This document shows, one piece after another, positions 46,593 to 60,000 of a stretch of 64,000 bases of DNA. The notes under the pieces were generated by a model. It was not told the origin of the DNA. It did not search any database and saw only the letters and a program-made list of their open reading frames with translations. How positions within the stretch are numbered: position 1 is the first letter of the stretch; each line of letters starts with the position of its first letter. The translations under genes were made by a program, and so were the position numbers. The DNA is from Ciona savignyi (taxonomy: Eukaryota; Chordata; Ascidiacea; Phlebobranchia; Cionidae): the NCBI GenBank assembly GCA_000149265.1, contig CH003301.1, positions 435,438-499,437 on the forward strand, in the 5' to 3' direction.

Positions 46593-49500
46593 ATGGCTGA
46601 TATACCTGTTCCTCCTGGGTTACATGATATGCTACAGGTCTGAATGCTGCTTTGTCATATGTTATATGTAAAATACCTAGTTTAGTTATTCTAAGGCATT
46701 GTAAAGTTGGGCACATTGTACTCTAGCTGTAAGTGCTGGTTTTACAAAGTTAGTGTGAAATCCCACATTGTGCTCTAAGAACTGGTTAAATGGTTAAAAA
46801 TGTATGTTTACCCAGTATTATGTGTCTTAGAAACGAACCAAACTTATTAAACTCATGGGTATTTAATACTTACATTATAACTGTAGAATTCATCAGATAA
46901 CTTTTTTGCCTAGCTGGCTCATTTGTTCTTTGACACATACCCTGTTCGTGACCCCTGGCACTTCTCCACAATCTGGGATAAACTGGAAAATCATATCCTT
47001 AGTCAACTCCAATCCTGAGATGTTTATTAATCCCGACTTGTATATCAGGGTTTTGTGGTAAACGTCCTGCGCCACCGCCCAAGTGATCTTATCGAATTTG
47101 CTGCCCAATATTTCTCCGACCTACTTGACAACCGTGACCAGGCAAAAGGAGGAGGTATGGGTAGTGCATCGAATCAAGATGATGAGGAAATGGCAGCAAG
47201 TGATAACGATGATTATATGGATGAAGCTGAAGGTGTGACCTATTTGTTTATATGGTTTTAGAAGTTATCACTCATGAGCAATGCACTGCTAAAGGATGGT
47301 GTCTTGGGGACAGTTATTTCGTGCATGAATTTTTTTACTTGTTGTGCATAGAAAAACCCTTATGATGTCCTAAAGCATAGCATTTAGGTTAAATTATTAA
47401 CTTAAGCCTAGTATTTACATTGTAAGAAATACAGTTTAACTGCTCCAAATCTGTGATTTGAAATCTATTACTGATGACGGATTTTCTTTTTTTAATGTAT
47501 TGGTCTGATATTGTAAAATAGTTGGTAAAATTTCTGACCTAACTGTACATTGTCATAAACCAAATTGAACAGAACTTTAAATAAGGTTAATAATGACCTT
47601 ATATACATTGAACAATAACTGGTATATATATAAGAGCTGTGATATCTCTGGATACCAATTAACAGATTATAAACTCGCTGCATAATGTGGATTAAAAAAT
47701 ACTAAATTACATTAAGTGTCTGTGTTGATCACTCAGACTTTTGTTAGCAGTTCATATCATAAGTTAAAACCCTTTTCTTCGTTGTTCTTCAATTAGTGTA
47801 GAAGACTAGTTTCATGATTAACCAGAATGTCTACGAATTTTGTTACAACCTCATGTATTATAATTAGGGCTGTGCAAATTCATAAAAAATCTTAACGGTT
47901 AACCGATCCAAAAATAAATCGGTTAACCGGTTAACCGATTAAATCGGCATTTTTCCTACTTGATGTAACGATGCAAGCCGACCTCACGGCGTTATAAAAA
48001 CAACCTGCTTATAGCGTGTATTGTTATCTTGCGCTGCCGCAAGGCCGGTGTCTTCACAAGATAAGGCCACTTTCCGTCATCTTAGGTTATCTTATATTCT
48101 TATCGTACGTCGCACTAGTCAAAACATCGGTGGCCCGCACGAACTGGCCGCTTAATTCGACAAAATATTAAGTCTATTTTGGGAACTAAAGTTTTACAAT
48201 TAGAAGTTTGCCTATTGTTCGACTTTACTTTTTTCAATTAGTACACGTGGCCATAACATTGTATACTAGGGCTGTGCAAGAACCTAGATTCTTATAAAGG
48301 TTAACCGATCAAAGAAAATAACATGGGAAAACGCGCGCGGGAGTGCGTTAGAGGTCCTGTATTGAATCTAGGTCAACGTAACCCTAGGTCAAACCGACGA
48401 TCAAAGCAATAAACACCGCGACGAATCGTTAGAAAAGCTGCGCTGCGGTTAGCAACGCCAAGACCTACAAAATCATACCAAGTCGATACGATCTCGAGGC
48501 CTCGTACCATTACTTAGGCCTACTGCAAGTCAACTGCGTGGTCTTTAAAAAAAACAACCACCATATAAATTTTTTGGTTATCATGCGCTGTTGTAGGCTA
48601 AAAAACGAACACAGTCGGTTAGCTATTTATTGACTTCATTGACAGTTAACTGACGTCCACGTTAACTTCGCACATCCCTACTTACAAAACGTAATTCCGA
48701 CGTCCGTAATTTCGTAATTACGCCGAGCTCTAATCGGTTAACCATTTACTGATTTTATTAACGGTTAACTGACGTCCCGTCGGTTAACTGTTAACCGATG
48801 CACAGCCCTAATTATAATGTGAAGTATTTATTTAAAATGATTATATTTTAACATTATTTACTTTCCTTGTATTGATGGAAAAATGTACCAATAGACTGGT
48901 GTGGTATGGTGTCAGGAATAAACATACATAACATAATTATATTTATTCTTCGATTTAAGCTAACTGGGATATCTTTCAGAAATGGCTTTGATGGCAAGAA
49001 GAACTAATGTCTCCAGGCGAAAGTCAGGTACATGAAAAAAGATATTCTACATGAACACTATTCCATAGCGAGATTTCCTAATCTGAATCCGTTTGTACTC
49101 AGGAGTTTTAAACCGTTATCAAATATACTTAGAAAGCAATGAAAAGATTTTTCATCCTAATTTGATTTCAAAAAAAAATATTGCATGCATATCAGTCGAA
49201 ATTTATTTTATTATAAGCATTATCCTTGTTATGTGTAAAAACAAATTCCATCACCTTTTCTTATTTGAATCAAAAGTATTAGTATAAATATAACTAATTT
49301 TCCATTTTTAGCTGAGCGGTTAATTTCGAATTGCTAAAATCAAAAATGTAATCTTAATCATTTCCTTTTTAAATCGGGTTTTAAGCGCGATTACCAAAAG
49401 TTTCCCCACACTTGCCAAATCTGATATTATACCAAGTTATTGATATCTGAAAAAAAAAATGGAATATCTCGTTCTATGTTTTCATTGAACAATTGCTGCA

Positions 49501-52500
49501 ACTGGAAACCTTGTGTTCCAGTAAGCGCCGAGGGATTTGATCCAGATGCTGATGATGATGATGATGAGAAGATCGTTCATCCAAAGACTGATGAACAAAG
49601 AGAGCGACTGTCCAAGGTCATCTCTGGGATGCTCATTTTCTCAAGTCTTGATATTGTAAGTTGCTTAATATTTGTATATATTATATTAATCGGGTGAATA
49701 GATTGTTTTAAATTTAAGTACCACAGTTGACTACGAAAACAACACTTTCGAAACCTGTGCATCATTACGTTTCAGGAACAAACACAGCAAGTGCTGGATG
49801 CCATGTTTGAAAGATCTGTAGTGGCCGGAGAGCACGTTATTGATGAGGGCGATGATGGGGACAACTTTTACGTCATTGAAAAGTACAAACTAGATACAAA
49901 ACCAGTGTTGTAAATTAGAACCACATTTTTTGTTTTAAATATTTTAACATCGGTACCGTATTGGTATTCATTGAGGTTTAATGAGTTTGTTCTAAAAGTG
50001 TCATTTTCTGATAATTTTTAATTTTGCTGTTTTTTATGTATTTACTGGATTATCTATATGTATACTTACCAGCAATATATGATACCCATTACATGTTAAG
50101 TTGTTTTAAGCTTATTTATTGCTATGGTTCTTCTCAGGGGTGACTTCGACATTTTCATAAATGACCCGGTAACCAAAGTACCAGACCACAAAGGAACATA
50201 CAAGGGCAGTGGGGCATTCGGTGAACTTGCGTTGATGTACAACTGTCCACGGCTGGCCACTATCATTGCAACAACCGATGGTTCACTGTGGGGGATGGTG
50301 AGCCTTTTTTCTGTATTGCATGGTCTGTAACTGTTTAGAACAGAACTTAACCATTTAGCTGGCATTGGCAAGAAACAACATGAGCATCAGGAAAAATGTT
50401 GTTCTATAATTTACCGACATTAGCAAATAAGTTGTTACTTAACAGATATTCACATAACCTGTCATAAGTATACCAAGTCAAAAGTGCACTAAAAAACATT
50501 GTTAACCACGTAATGTCATTTCTTTGCTCTTTTATGCATGAACGTTATTCACTTTAACATTTCAGGACCGAACCACTTTTAGAAGAATTATTGTTAAAAA
50601 CGCTGCAAAGAAGAGAAAACAATATGAAGATTTTCTTGCAACAGTGCCTTTACTTAGCACACTAACTGTAAGCATTTCTGCCTTATACATCTATGGAAAT
50701 TTTATGGCTGTGATATGTAAGATTGTAAAATCTTTAAAATGCATAAAAAGATATTGTTTATAGCATCCATGTGACTCCTTATATTGCCAACTGCAGGTGC
50801 ACAATGTTATTGTTGCATTAAATTGAATATGTATAAAATGGTAGGCTATTTAAACTTTATACTAAATTTTGCATGATCAAAAAAACGAATCTTAACGTGA
50901 CAGCTCAAAATTGATTTAAGATTGGCACAAAGTGGTGCTTCACAGCTGATGATCGTTGAGTAAAATTATTACTTATATGAACTCATTATCCTTTCAGCAG
51001 CTTAGCTTTTCAAGGAGCATTTCTAAGTGCTATTTTATGCAGCACACAATATTATTAGAAATTTATTAATTGTCTACAGAATTGTATAAAATTCTTACAA
51101 AATATACAATAATTCTAAATGTACTCTATAAAAGAAAGGTTAAATAATTATTTTGATTAGATAAAATACCTGTGGTAGGTATTTAAAATGTAGAATGTTT
51201 AATTTAAAAAGTTTTACCATAAAGTCAATATCAAACATGTTCTGCTGTTTTTTTGGAAATCATTAATTAGTTTTTCCTTTTTTTATTCTTTAACCATCTG
51301 ACTCCATGTATAGACAAATGCAAAGGGTGTTGTCAATAGGCATTTGTCAGATCACCTTGTCCTACTATCATGCGAGTGGAGTTATTGCAGTAAGTTGTAT
51401 ATAATTGAGAAGTTTCTTCAATTTTAGTACCACCCATGAATTCTGCTGGGTTTAGAAAATAATAAGTGCCTGAACCAGGACACAGCTGACTAGCTGGTTT
51501 CGAATCTGTAACCTTTTTTTTCAAATTTTTTTTTGAGACCAGTTTCGAATCTACAACCTTTTAGCTAAAAGGCGATGCACTAATAAACCAAGCTATTCAG
51601 TCGGACAACTTGTTTAAGTTGGTGTAAATTTTCTTGGAAGGGGATGGTTAACTGACTTGCACTTGTCACTGTTATTGTGAGATAGTGTCAATCTCGATCT
51701 AGCTGCAAAACTTTTCAATATATTGAGTACAATAGGGAAGAGGCTTTTAGAGTGTTTACAACCCAATTGAATCGTCTTAATAATGCATTTAAATTTTTTG
51801 AACACTAGTGACCGAGTAATAACCGGTTTGAACCTATATTATGCAGACTTAAAGTCCAACCATTTACATTAGCTCCAGTATACCATATAAAGTTGGCACA
51901 GTATTTTTCAACCTAACAAATGACTGTATCTACACTAGCACCAGGGCCAGAAATGCAGTGAGCACTGTACATGGAAATAGTATAATTAACGAACTTTTCA
52001 TATTTTAGGTCGAAGAAAGAATGAAGGTGGCGGATGCCATGGTAACGAAGTCATATGACGATGGAGACTGCATATTGAAACAAGGAGATCCAGCTGATTA
52101 CTTCTACATCGTTATTGATGGCCAGGTGGTTGTGAAGCGAAGAGGGGATGACCAGGTAGTTTATAACAGTTGGACTTGTTGGGAACATCAGATGCACAAA
52201 GTAGAACTTTTTGAATCTAAATAAGCCACCATTAAAAGAATAATTGGATTCAAAAACTTTTTGACTATTACCATCAGAAATTCTGGAACTATAAGTGTAG
52301 TACTTATTTATATTTGCCTACAGAACGCCATTAACTTGATTTCATGGGTTTGGCTAAAGGTTTTCCCATATTCATTTCATTTACCCGGTTATGTCATTTG
52401 AACAACCACTTAAAGGAAAAGACTTACGTACAAACCATAGAGCATAAGATGCGTTCACTCTCGCTTGCGCTACCATCCCTAGGGCTGTGTGGGTTGTCAC

Positions 52501-53605
52501 TTAATCAGCAGTCGGTATGCCACTTACGCCAACATACTTCTTAAATTACTCGTGGTGCATGGAAAACAAATATTGATCAATATGGTGTAACCTAAGTATA
52601 CGTGCATGTGGCTGAATGTACGCACACGATACTAGTTTTTTATGGAGGGAATTGTTTCACATTGTATATCGCTTAGTTAGAGCAAAAGTCTACTGCAATC
52701 AAATGTATAGTAATGTAACGAAATGTTCCAATTTGATCCCTGACATAAAGAAGAAAAATACGTTTGGTGTACTAATGTATCGTATATAGTTGGTCGATAC
52801 CAGGACATCTTGTGTTCTACTTCAGCTATACAAAAAATATTAAACAAAGATCTTCACTCATTGTTGCCGTTGCCTATTTAGTGTTAAGCCCTCTTTGTTA
52901 TATATATTTAATTATTTATACCTTGAGAATAAGACCTTTGGGCCTTTTACTGCCAATCTGGGTATCTAAATATTCTAGTATGTATAATTGTTTTTTCAGC
53001 ACACACTCGGTTCTGCTTTTACTGATAATGTTAATTTATCGGCGGTCCTCTTGGCTTTTCCTTTGTTTAAAATACCGTCTTAAATGCCACAGTCATTTGC
53101 TGCAACTTATTATTCAGAATAATGCAAGCCACGAGGTTGTGCTGAAGAAATACGGAAACGGGGAATATTTCGGCGAGCTGGCACTCATGCAAAATCAACC
53201 ACGGGCTGCATCTGCCTTTGCGGAAGGCCCATGTAAATGTGCAGGTTTGTATTCCAACTTAGGTTGGTGGATCTTTGATTTACAATAAAAACATAAAAAT
53301 TGGTCTCAGTGAACGAACATTATTGAACCGTCCAAGAGGAGTAAACTGTAAATTTTATATAAGCATGGTAAATGAAAAGAGGAGTGTAAATTTTTATTAA
53401 AAAAAACAATCGTAATCTTAGACTAATGATATAATAAAGTAGTAATTTCCGAATTTAACGAATTACTTTATTCATTCGTGCAGTGTTGGATGTACAAGCG
53501 TTTGAGAGACTCCTTGGTCCATGTAAAGAGCTTCTAATGAGAAACATACCTCTCTACGAGCAGCAGCTCAGCGAGATATATCAAGACATGAGCATGAGCG
53601 CATAA
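46593..53605 (+). CDS. PRKAR2: cAMP-dependent protein kinase type II regulatory subunit
   Basis: Ten exons: 46593-46637, 47049-47232, 48980-49027, 49522-49655, 49776-49882, 50138-50297, 50566-50667, 52009-52155, 53118-53244 and 53484-53605, giving 391 residues. The N-terminus is an RII dimerisation and docking domain ([20 protein letters not shown]), which binds AKAPs. The inhibitor site is [14 protein letters not shown]: Ser after RRK marks type II, autophosphorylated by the catalytic subunit. Two cyclic-nucleotide domains follow, with phosphate-binding cassettes [18 protein letters not shown] and [18 protein letters not shown]; the essential Glu and Arg are present in both. The C-terminal [20 protein letters not shown] is typical. 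It holds PKA inactive until cAMP binds. Vertebrate RII-alpha and RII-beta probably arose later, so no letter is assigned. An intron carries a hAT-type element. Confidence 0.95.
47865..48810. mobile_element. hAT-type non-autonomous element, 946 bp
   Basis: Terminal inverted repeats TAGGGCTGTGCA; both flanks carry the 8-bp duplication ATTATAAT (47857-47864 and 48811-48818). Subterminal regions are packed with CGGTTAACCG units. No transposase is present. It sits in intron 2 of the PKA gene. Confidence 0.88.
48267..48680. mobile_element. Second copy of the same hAT-type family nested inside the first
   Basis: It begins TAGGGCTGTGCAAGAACC and ends with GTTAACTTCGCACATCCCTA, an imperfect version of the family's 3' terminus. 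It also has internal GGTTAACCGATC and TTAACTGACGT units. An 8-bp duplication is not evident (TTGTATAC and CTTACAAA), so an old insertion or an internal duplication are both possible. Confidence 0.6.
51400..51605 (-). repeat. SINE-like repeat, two head fragments in a PKA gene intron
   Basis: Read on the minus strand: GACTGAATAGCTTGGTTTAT, GCATCGCCTTTTAGCTAAAA, then GGTTGTAGATTCGAAACTGG, the same head as at 20686-20760. A second partial head (AGATTCGAAACCAGC) lies alongside, so two fragments appear joined. Confidence 0.6.
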
Positions 53606-55384
53606 ACTATCTATTGCTATCTTTTCAACCGTGCACATTTTGACTGTTTCACTTTCAGTTTTAAGTTTCTGCACGCCACCCAGTTTTTAACGTTCATCGT
53701 CTCCCCGAATAATGGGAGAAGAATGTTAAGTATTTTGATTCTGACTTTTATATACCGCCCAATGTAACTTTGTCACGCCGGGCATGTACCTGGTATGAGG
53801 CGGAGTCGATTCTCGGTCATCTTTGATAACCACCTCTCGTATTAAACGCGTTCACCTGGTTTTACAAAATGAATTAGAAAGTCGCCAATAAGACGCTTCC
53901 ACTGTGTGAAACGACTTTCTTTCGGGGTTCTGGTCAATGGTGCAATCACAGTTCCTTCATTTCGTTTATTTTTCGTTTGAGTTCGTGCCATAAGTTAGCA
54001 AGCTAACATAAACTAACCACCACCACTAAGTTCTTTAAGCTTACCACAGATTTGATTTCTACCTAGTACAATACAGCGCACAGTTTCTACGTTCGTTATG
54101 TTTTTTTTTTGTTTTAATAAATTAAAACGTTACTCTTCGACTCCTGTTGTATGAGTGAGCAGATGTTTGTACAAGATATCACTGCCCAGTTGTTGATATA
54201 AGATCTGTGTGAAATTAGTCTTTAAATTGAAATGTTGGGCTTTTATTGCCACGTGTGTCTGTTCATGTTGATATATAATTATACCAAGCCATAGTCTGAA
54301 AAAGTTTAAGTTTCTATTGTAAAGTGGATGCTTCCGGTTCTGCTGAAGACGGTAGGTAAATGGTCTTGCCTGGAAATTGTGCGACAGACAAAGTAACTTG
54401 TTCACACAAGTCGATCAAATTGCGCAGTGACATTTTATTAAGAAAATACGACTACACACAACAGTAAGGACAAATACGTTTGGTTTAAATTAAAAAACAA
54501 GACGTTTTAAATAATAAATCCGAACTGTGACCCGACATAAAAGTTGCAGCAACATGAAAATAATTTAGGCGAAGCAAATGGGACCAGCCCTTTATAAAAA
54601 TAATGTTTTTCGATCGGCTGCTCAAAGGGACGACACTCAGCAGCAGAAAAATATATTCTTTTTCGTGGAGTAATTGAATTTTGATAAAATCTGTTTTACC
54701 TCGTAAACTTTGGAATGACGTGTTTAGAGTTTTAGTAGAACCAACAATGCTGTTGTATTGTTAAATCGTTTGTGCTCGGGGGAAAAAAGTTGTTTTAAGG
54801 ACAACATTTGTGGACTTGGTTCTACTTTTGAATTCGTGACGAAAATTTAAAGCTAAAGTAACATGCGCAACTTAAGGCACGCTAATAATTAGAAGCACAG
54901 TACAGGGACTGAAGAGAACGCACAACACTCGCTACAAGTGATACTACATTGTGCAAAAAAGAGGGAAAAGATGCTGCTTCACGCGCGGAGCGAGGTTGGC
55001 CACACGGGGTCGGGCAAGAGCAAGTATATGAGGCGATCTTGGCACCGTATACAGATAAGGTGTAAATTTTGATTGGGCAATAAATTGGAAAATAAATAAA
55101 AGTGCTGCGAAGTTTGAATCAAACCCCCGTTGTTCTGGGGCTACAGCGAATTAAAAAGGCACTGGAACAGTATAAAATGAAAAATAAACGCATTAAATAA
55201 AATAGCTAAACTTCTGAGAGTTATAGAAATGAAACTATAGCAAGAATAAATGAAGTGACTACGAATGCTTCCCTAACGCAGGTATGCTTGCGGGGCTGAG
55301 TGAGGTAGTCGGCGACGAACGCTAACCAGGAAGTTACGAAATCTAAAGTACAAAAGAGGTTTATGAATTAGATAATAATAACTA

Positions 55385-55590
55385 GAGAGTGTCAACCACC
55401 TGTTTAACCACCACTATTTGTAAAACACTTGTTGTATGCTATATATTTATGCTACAGGGTCCCTTGTAACCACAACTTGTATTTTATACACTGATTATGT
55501 AGTTTGTTTCTGCAAGCATAAACGCATGGGTCCCATAGTAATCAAACCAAATTTCTTTTTCATGTGTAGTTAAAAAAAGAATAAACGTCT
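55385..55590 (+). repeat. Unnamed interspersed repeat, copy 2
   Basis: GAGAGTGTCAACCACCTGTT at the left and GCAAGCATAAACGCATGGGT towards the right, matching 31053-31420 with an internal deletion of about 150 bases relative to that copy. Confidence 0.7.
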
Positions 55591-55694
55591 TAAATTTACG
55601 AAAATTTTCACCACAAATGTTTTAAATTAAACCGTCGTTTCAAGCGCCGAAGTGAAATGAAGCTAAATTGCCAAAACAGCCCGATTTAGTTTTT

Positions 55695-56862
55695 CATGGT
55701 ATCAGGGAATTCCCCTAGGTTTAGTAGATAAGTTCTGTTTTTACATATGTGGGTCATGTTTTGTAACAATTCTTAAAGTTTTAATCTGATTTGTAGACTC
55801 CTTGTTGGAGATGTCAGTGCGATATGGCATGCCTGTCACAATTCTTAATTCAGGAACGATAACTCTGTTTTTAACGTAATTTACCCTATGTAAATGTTTC
55901 TTCTTTCTTTTAATTGGCACATACTGTCTTATGGTTTAACATTTCGCCAAATCTAAATATAGTTAGAGCAGCCGTTTAAGCGCTATATGCCCCAAAAAGC
56001 TAATTTATTGGAAAAAAACCTTTTGGATTTTAACGTCTCAGGGGAATTCCCCTGGTCTTATCTCCCAAAATTTTGGTTTCTGTTCATCTAGAACATGTTG
56101 TCTAACAAATACCAAAGTTTCATTGCGATTCCATTTTTCCTTCTGGTAGATGTCGGGGCGACATGGCGTGCTTGTCACAATCATGATTTGAGAACAAAAT
56201 CCTATTGTTTAGGGTATGTTCCCTAGGTAATTTTTTTATTACTTCTTAGTGTTAAATCAGTTACTAATGCACTTACATTTTACCAAATCTGAATTAAATT
56301 GGTGCTGTCGTTTAAGCGCTATGCCCAAAAAAGCGAATTTTTTTAGAAAAAAATACCGTTTTGGTTTTTAACGTCCCAGGGGAATTCCCCTGGTCTTATC
56401 TCCCAAAATTTTGGTTTCTGTTCATCTAGAACATGTTGTCTAACAAATACCAAAGTTTCATTGCGATTCCATTTTTCCTTCTGGTAGATGTCGGGGCGAC
56501 ATGGCGTGCTTGTCACAATCATGATTTGAGAACAAAATCCTATTGTTTAGGGTATTTCCCTAGGTAATTTTTTTATTACTTCTTAGTGTTAAATCAGTTA
56601 CTAATGCACTTACATTTCACCAAATCTGATTTAAATTGGTGCTGTCGTTTAAGCGCTATGCCCAAAAATACGATTTTTTTAGAAAAAAATATCGTTTTGG
56701 TTTTTAACGTCCCAGGGGAATTCCCCTGGTTTTATCTCCCAAAATTTTGGTTTCTGTTCATCTAGAACATGTTGTCTAACATATGGCAAAGTCTCATTGC
56801 GATTCCGTTATTCCTTCTGGTAGATGTCGGGGCGACATGCCATGCCTGTCAAGCGTTTGACG

Positions 56863-56870
<8 letters not shown>
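55695..56870 (+). repeat. Tandem array of about 337-bp units, 3.5 copies
   Basis: Unit starts, judged by the palindrome GGGGAATTCCCC (or close), fall at about 55695, 56032, 56370 and 56706, giving a steady 336-338-base period. Units 2 and 3 are nearly identical; unit 1 is more diverged and unit 4 is cut short. Each unit also has CTGGTAGATGTCGGGGCGAC and GTTTAAGCGCTATGCCC. No open frame runs through it. Confidence 0.9.
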
Positions 56871-56894
<24 letters not shown>

Positions 56895-56895
56895 C
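56860..56895 (+). repeat. A-rich run ending the repeat block
   Basis: About 34 nearly uninterrupted A residues directly follow GTCAAGCGTTTGACG at the end of the tandem array. It could be a 3' tail of a retroposed unit or simple slippage. Confidence 0.75.
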
Positions 56896-57063
56896 GGACA
56901 AAAACAATATGTGTCCCAATTTTTCAAATGGGACCCATAACTATAAAAACTGTATATTCCACAAATCCAAAATCTAAATTAAAGCGTTATATATTAGAAA
57001 AGAACAATTTTTTTCTTTGTACTGCTTTAAAACTGTTAAAATGAAAAGTATTTCAAATGTACC

Positions 57064-60000
57064 CTAGTGAACACTATTTAAGTTACATTTGGGGGTGGTA
57101 ACATAAGTTAAGCTCACCGATGGCTGATGTGAGAGTTGTAATCCTACAATGGGATCAGGTTGACACCTGCTGCAGTAGCCGCCACACTTCCCTGTTATTT
57201 GCTCCCCGTTCTGTTGAAAAGAATTTAATAATTTCAACGCTAGGAACTGTCGAAGCTACAGCACCAAGAGAGTAGGTTAGGAAGGACGTGGATTTCTAGT
57301 AGCTCTTTAGACAATGTAATAATAACTCAGTTATGATCTTGTATAAAAAATATAACATCATGTCCAACATTTAAAAAGCTGCTGTAGATAGAATGCAGAG
57401 ACAAGCGGTAATTAACATATTTACTCACGTGACTTCGCTGGATTTTCCGGGCTGGGTGCTCACCGTACGACAACCACCTAGTGTTAGAACTCACGACGAA
57501 ACCAGTCCCGAAGAAATTCATTTTAAATTCACCCTATTAGGATAAAATTGTTTGGATGATATAGAACGATTTAAGGGCATTTAATTTTTAACACTTATTT
57601 GCAAATGTTTAAAACCATGTTTAGATAACATCACTTCTTTGCCCGAGTTTAGTTGTAGATAATAATAATTAATCGTTGGAAGTCATGTCGCTGTGACGAC
57701 TATGTGTTTGTGATAGAACATAATGTGATTGCATTCTACATCTGAAAACTGCTTATTACAGAGAACATCCCTATGACCTATACCTGCTTACAGGAAAAGT
57801 AATATACGGATAAGAGCATTGTCGTCTTACCTGTGGACAATTGCTTCGGCTGTAGCAGTCGCCAGCCATTGCAAATGGAACTTCTTTACCATACTTAGTG
57901 GTCGCAAATGTGAATTGGTTGGCTGAAACAAGGGGAATAACACAGTTGGTAAAAACGAAAATATATATTTTTTCACAGAATAAACGCGCTAGGGTCGTAA
58001 ATATCGGTTGACTAATTGGGAGATTAAAGTTATTTGTTTTCTAATCCATCTGCTTGTATAAGTAATCCAGTTAAGTGACCTCAATGCTGGACGCTCGTCA
58101 TACACATCAACCATGCCGTGCTAACAACTACGCGAGCAGCTGTCATGGCGGAAAAAAGGGTCGAAATCAAACAGTGAGTGGAGTTGGGATCGTATCTTAA
58201 CCCAGTCAATACAGTCGATAGAACGCTCGAGGTAGTTAGCACAAAAGTTGTTCCTGTCGCTTTAGCTTATAGCTTACCTATGACCCGCATAGACGCAACG
58301 TCGAATCGGACTTTTCGGTACACAGTGCGCCCGGCTTCCGGATAGTCTCGATGGCAAGCACACGACGAATCCCGACTTCCGTTGTAAGGACAAGTGTCAG
58401 CGTTCACCAGTCTGCAGGTAGGTTGTTTAAGGGAACAGCTTATTACACAGTGGTTCCAATCGGGAATATGGTATCAGAAACAGTACCAACCTGTATCCAT
58501 AGATTTCGGAGTAGTTTTCCTGTTCTCCTTTCGGCAAGGTGATGTATTCGGTGGGATTGGATGTGGCCATTCCTCTGCAGTAGATCTGACGATTGTACAA
58601 TTCGTTACAAGGAGTTAAGACAAACAAATGGTGAAAAAAGACCAAAATACGTGTTTGTTTACATAGAAAATACTTTCTCCACAAAGACATTATCATCGTT
58701 GTTTTTAAATAGAATATTTAAGGGATTTCGTAATAAACATTCCAGAATAAATCAAGCTCCATAATATCTCGCTACTATGCTATGCATTTATGTTTGGGAT
58801 ATATTACCAATAATGTTAATTCTATAACTTTACCTTAGCCATGGCGCCGCCAACTTGCAAATAATACTCCCCGTCCCTTCTAAGATCTCTATGCGACTGC
58901 AGTTCCCGACATGTGGTGGGGATGCAGGGTCTGAGCTGGCATATTCTGGTTCGATCGGGTCGGAACGACGGAATAGCCTCACACACTCTGTCTGCTAGGG
59001 AAGACTGAGTTGCACGATCTGCGCACACCACTCTGCGCATGGAACGACCTTCCCCGCATGTTCTCGAACACTGGTATATTCGAAGAAAATGGTAAATATG
59101 CAGCCCAATAGTTGATTGGGAAGTTAGCTTAATTCTTCTGTTAACCTATTTAATCACCTCACTCCATGAGCCAACCCGCCAGTAAACTTGTGAATTGCAC
59201 CGCCCTCTGTCGCAATCGCGCACGGCGTATGGACGAGTCGATAGTCGACATGACGTCACACTCTTCTCCTTGTACGTGATCGGATCAACGAAGGAACACT
59301 TCACAGGCCGTCGTTGTATCCCGGGACCGCATGTCTTGGTGCACTGAACAACAAATGTCTTGATTCATGATTCAGAAAAGAAAATAAGTGCTGCCCAATA
59401 TACCTACCAACACTATAGTTGCTTATTTTACGCAACTCCAGCCACACATTTACATGTTCACTATTTCTTTGACAGCCTTACCTCTGACCAGGCGCCCGCT
59501 CTCCAGAAAGCGCTGCATGGTCCATTATCGCAGCGTTGTGAATCCGCCGGTTTAGCGGTGTCGCCGATTTCCGAGACGCAAAGTTGCGAATCAACCGCGC
59601 TGTTCGTGGATAAGCTGGTGCACGTGACCAGCCGCGTCATCGTTCCGTCCCCGCACGATACGCTGCACTGAACAATGGACAACAGAGGTAATTACTTAAA
59701 CGTGAAAGATTTCAGGTCAAAAGTTTGCGCTTCTACAGCTGGTAAGCTCATTGTTTGTTTACCACATTTCGAGCAATTACAAAGTAGCTAATATAAACAT
59801 TTCCCCCCAAAAACAAAATAACACTTACAGGGCGCCATCGCTCAACCTGCCATTTGTAGCTGGGGCATCTCGTGACGTTGCAACTGATGACGTCATCGGG
59901 TCGGTTGCTTACGTCACATAGCTCGTCCACGATAACCTTTCTTTTGTAGCGGCAGTTGACTCTGCGCAGTTGGATGCCGGTACCACAAGTGGCGGAACAC

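Larger units (their letters stand above)
53606..57063. other. Convergent, repeat-rich gap between the PKA gene and the ADAMTS gene
   Basis: Left of 55385 there is ordinary AT-rich sequence including the PKA 3' UTR. From 55385 on it is repeats: a second copy of the unnamed family, then a tandem array of about 337-bp units, ending in an A-rich run. No gene was recognised. Confidence 0.6.

Noticed and set aside
54130-54405. 91-codon minus-strand frame after the PKA gene
   Set aside because: No domain, no splice context, and composition like surrounding non-coding DNA.
55695-56870. CRISPR-like or satellite array
   Set aside because: Units are 337 bases with no short repeat-spacer pattern, in an animal genome; only 3.5 units, so it is listed as a small tandem repeat.
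56769-57044. Open frame with a long poly-Lys run
   Set aside because: It is the A-rich run read as AAA codons at the edge of a tandem repeat; no real gene features.
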